Positions 14,731 to 15,947 of a DNA stretch of 15,947 nucleotides are shown here, piece after piece. The notes below the pieces were generated by a model. It did not search any database. It was not told the origin of the DNA and worked only from the letters and a program-made list of their open reading frames with translations. The translations under genes were made by a program, and so were the position numbers. The DNA comes from Leptospira vanthielii serovar Holland str. Waz Holland = ATCC 700522 (GTDB lineage: Bacteria; Spirochaetota; Leptospiria; Leptospirales; Leptospiraceae), in contig NZ_AOGY02000086.1 of assembly GCF_000332455.1 (NCBI RefSeq), forward strand, positions 1 through 15,947, written 5' to 3'. The stretch's first letter is position 1. Every line of letters starts with the position of its first letter.

Positions 14731-14893
14731 GCATAACGAACTAGCGGAGACGACGTTCCTCTTAGCTGAGCCTGCAGGGCAGGCGTTAGCGTCGGCGCGT
14801 CTTCTTGCGGAGCAAGAAGCGTGACGGAGAGGAATGTGCCGCAGGCCAAGCGAGGGCGAAGTCCCGAAGCGAAGCGTTTCCGCGCTGTTATCT
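14731..14893. repeat. attC-like site 15 (163 bp), last of the array
   Basis: Cores GCATAAC / GTTATCT. Outer arm GCGGA/TCCGC, a third compensated version of the GGGGA/TCCCC arm. GTTCCTC class; small hairpin GCCTGC-AGG-GCAGGC. What follows to the right is transposon remnant, and no further copy is seen in the window. Confidence 0.85.
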
Positions 14894-14971
14894 GCTGTGC
14901 CCTATGCTAAGTTTGGCTTGCTGCCTGTTTTTTCTCACTAAGGAATTTAATAGTCCAAAATTGAGTCAAAG

Positions 14972-15947
14972 TTAAGCGACAAGTCTTGTAAATAGTTCTT
15001 CCGTAGGCGGATCCTTTCCAAATTTGATGTAAACAATATCCGGAACTTTGAATTCGTCAACTTCTTCTAACAGAATCATCCTTTGATTGCAGACAGGACA
15101 AGATTTGTGGAATTTATGATTCTCATCGAGAATCGAATCATCATTGATTTTTGATTCTGATTCTTCTTTACGCCACGTATGAAGAGTTGATTTACGAGAT
15201 CATACTTAGATTTACTAGCAGAGCTGTAGAAACCAGAATAACGAATAGATTTAATGTTTTGTGGAATGATGTGTTTGATGTATCTATTTACAAATTCATG
15301 GTTAGAAAAGGAAAAAGATTTATCTTTATTATGAAGATTAATGGAACCATTGTCAAGAAAATACGACCTGATTAAGATTGAGAGCATTTCCTTTTATAGT
15401 TTTGGAAAGGTAGTCAATAATAGGATAAGGTGATTCGTATTTCTTAGAAACAAATATATTTTCTTTATGTATATTATCTATATTTATTCTGAAGTCATTT
15501 CCAAGTTCAGGATGTTTCTTATGTAAAAGAATTAATTCTTTCTTTAGAATTTGGTTATATATAGAATTGAAGTTATCAAGTTTGAAGAGGTCTATCAGTA
15601 AGAGAATTTGTCCTGTTTTTTGGATAGAGCAATAGAATTGAGAAGGATGTGTATATGAGGATGAAGCTGGTAAGCATCCCCATGAGTGTGTAGAACAGAA
15701 ATGAATGCGGTAGTAGGGGTTAGGTCAAAAGAATACTTAATTAATTTGAGAATCGTATTAGATGAAGCTTACAAAAAGGATTTCTATAAATTCTTTATAA
15801 TGGGAAAGAATATATGGATACAGAAAAGAAGGTAACTTAAAAACAAGATGATAATGTGGAGAATTAGAAACTTTTTCTTTTGTATTAGAATTCCATTCTC
15901 TTTTATTTTCTGATTGGCAAGTAGGACAAGATCTATTGTTACAAGAT
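14972..15947 (-). pseudogene. IS91-family HUH transposase, broken by frameshifts, 5' end outside the window
   Basis: Pieces of an IS91-type transposase appear in order on the minus strand. First is the N-terminal zinc region CNNRSCPTCQ and HYHLVFKLP (from 15947). Then comes AFISVLHTHGDAY with the HUH motif HPHIH (15649-15663), followed by YPIIDYLSKTIKGN (near 15420). A 103-aa open piece at 15076-15387 has FVNRYIKHIIPQNIKSIRYSGFYSS, matching the family's 'FIRRFLLHVLP-GF-RIRHYG' block. The C-terminal CPVCNQRM ends at the stop 14972-14974. At least three frame changes and several stops separate these pieces, for example near 15800, 15600, 15370 and 15180. The element is therefore inactive. HUH transposases work through single-stranded DNA by rolling-circle transfer. 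Confidence 0.85.

Noticed and set aside
255..14893. CRISPR array
   Set aside because: The repeats are about 162 bp and the intervening units are whole genes, not short uniform spacers.
255..14893. Sites as simple intrinsic terminators or as miniature inverted-repeat transposons
   Set aside because: No T tracts follow the hairpins and no target duplications flank the copies. The ends pair with the cassette on each side, which terminators or MITEs would not do.
15076..15387. Independent 103-aa gene
   Set aside because: It is one surviving frame of the IS91-family transposase, continuous in order with fragments on both sides.

Overview
This window reads as a gene-cassette array from an AT-rich bacterium, most likely a spirochaete close to Leptospira. 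That assignment is an inference. It rests on AT-rich genes, small Cys-rich secreted proteins with relaxed lipoboxes, an outer-membrane beta-barrel protein and a decayed IS91-type transposase. No rRNA, tRNA or housekeeping gene is present to confirm it.

The dominant structure is a GC-rich element of 160-164 bp repeated 15 times from 255 to 14893, one copy at every junction between genes. Each copy starts with a seven-base core ending in TAAC (GCATAAC, GGCTAAC, GTATAAC, AATTAAC or GACTAAC) and ends with a core beginning GTTA. Inside are nested inverted repeats that differ between copies but stay paired. This is how integron attC sites are built, although these are long and elaborate, and no integrase gene lies in the window. 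The 14 complete cassettes also carry private terminal inverted repeats of about 12-20 bp that extend the core pairing into the cassette.

Layout from left to right: partial Phd/YefM antitoxin; site 1; two non-coding cassettes (416-616 and 781-1064) with site 2 between them; site 3; a 375-aa protein with a PD-(D/E)XK-like motif; site 4; a PIN toxin / ribbon-helix-helix antitoxin pair; site 5; an OLD-family ATPase-TOPRIM nuclease; site 6; an FRG-domain protein; site 7; a frameshifted small lipoprotein gene; site 8; a SmaI-like restriction-modification pair; site 9; HicAB; site 10; an HNH nuclease; site 11; a third non-coding cassette; site 12; an outer-membrane beta-barrel protein; site 13; two overlapping Cys-rich secreted proteins; site 14; a 230-aa protein of unknown function; site 15; and a broken IS91-family transposase running off the right edge.

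Every gene except the methyltransferase is on the minus strand, as expected of a cassette array read in one direction. Toxin-antitoxin pairs would help stabilise the array, while the restriction system and stand-alone nucleases suggest a defence store. The toxin-antitoxin and restriction cassettes carry visible promoters, partly leaderless, with palindromic operators for the two toxin-antitoxin pairs. Most other cassettes leave only about 20-60 bp between site and start codon.
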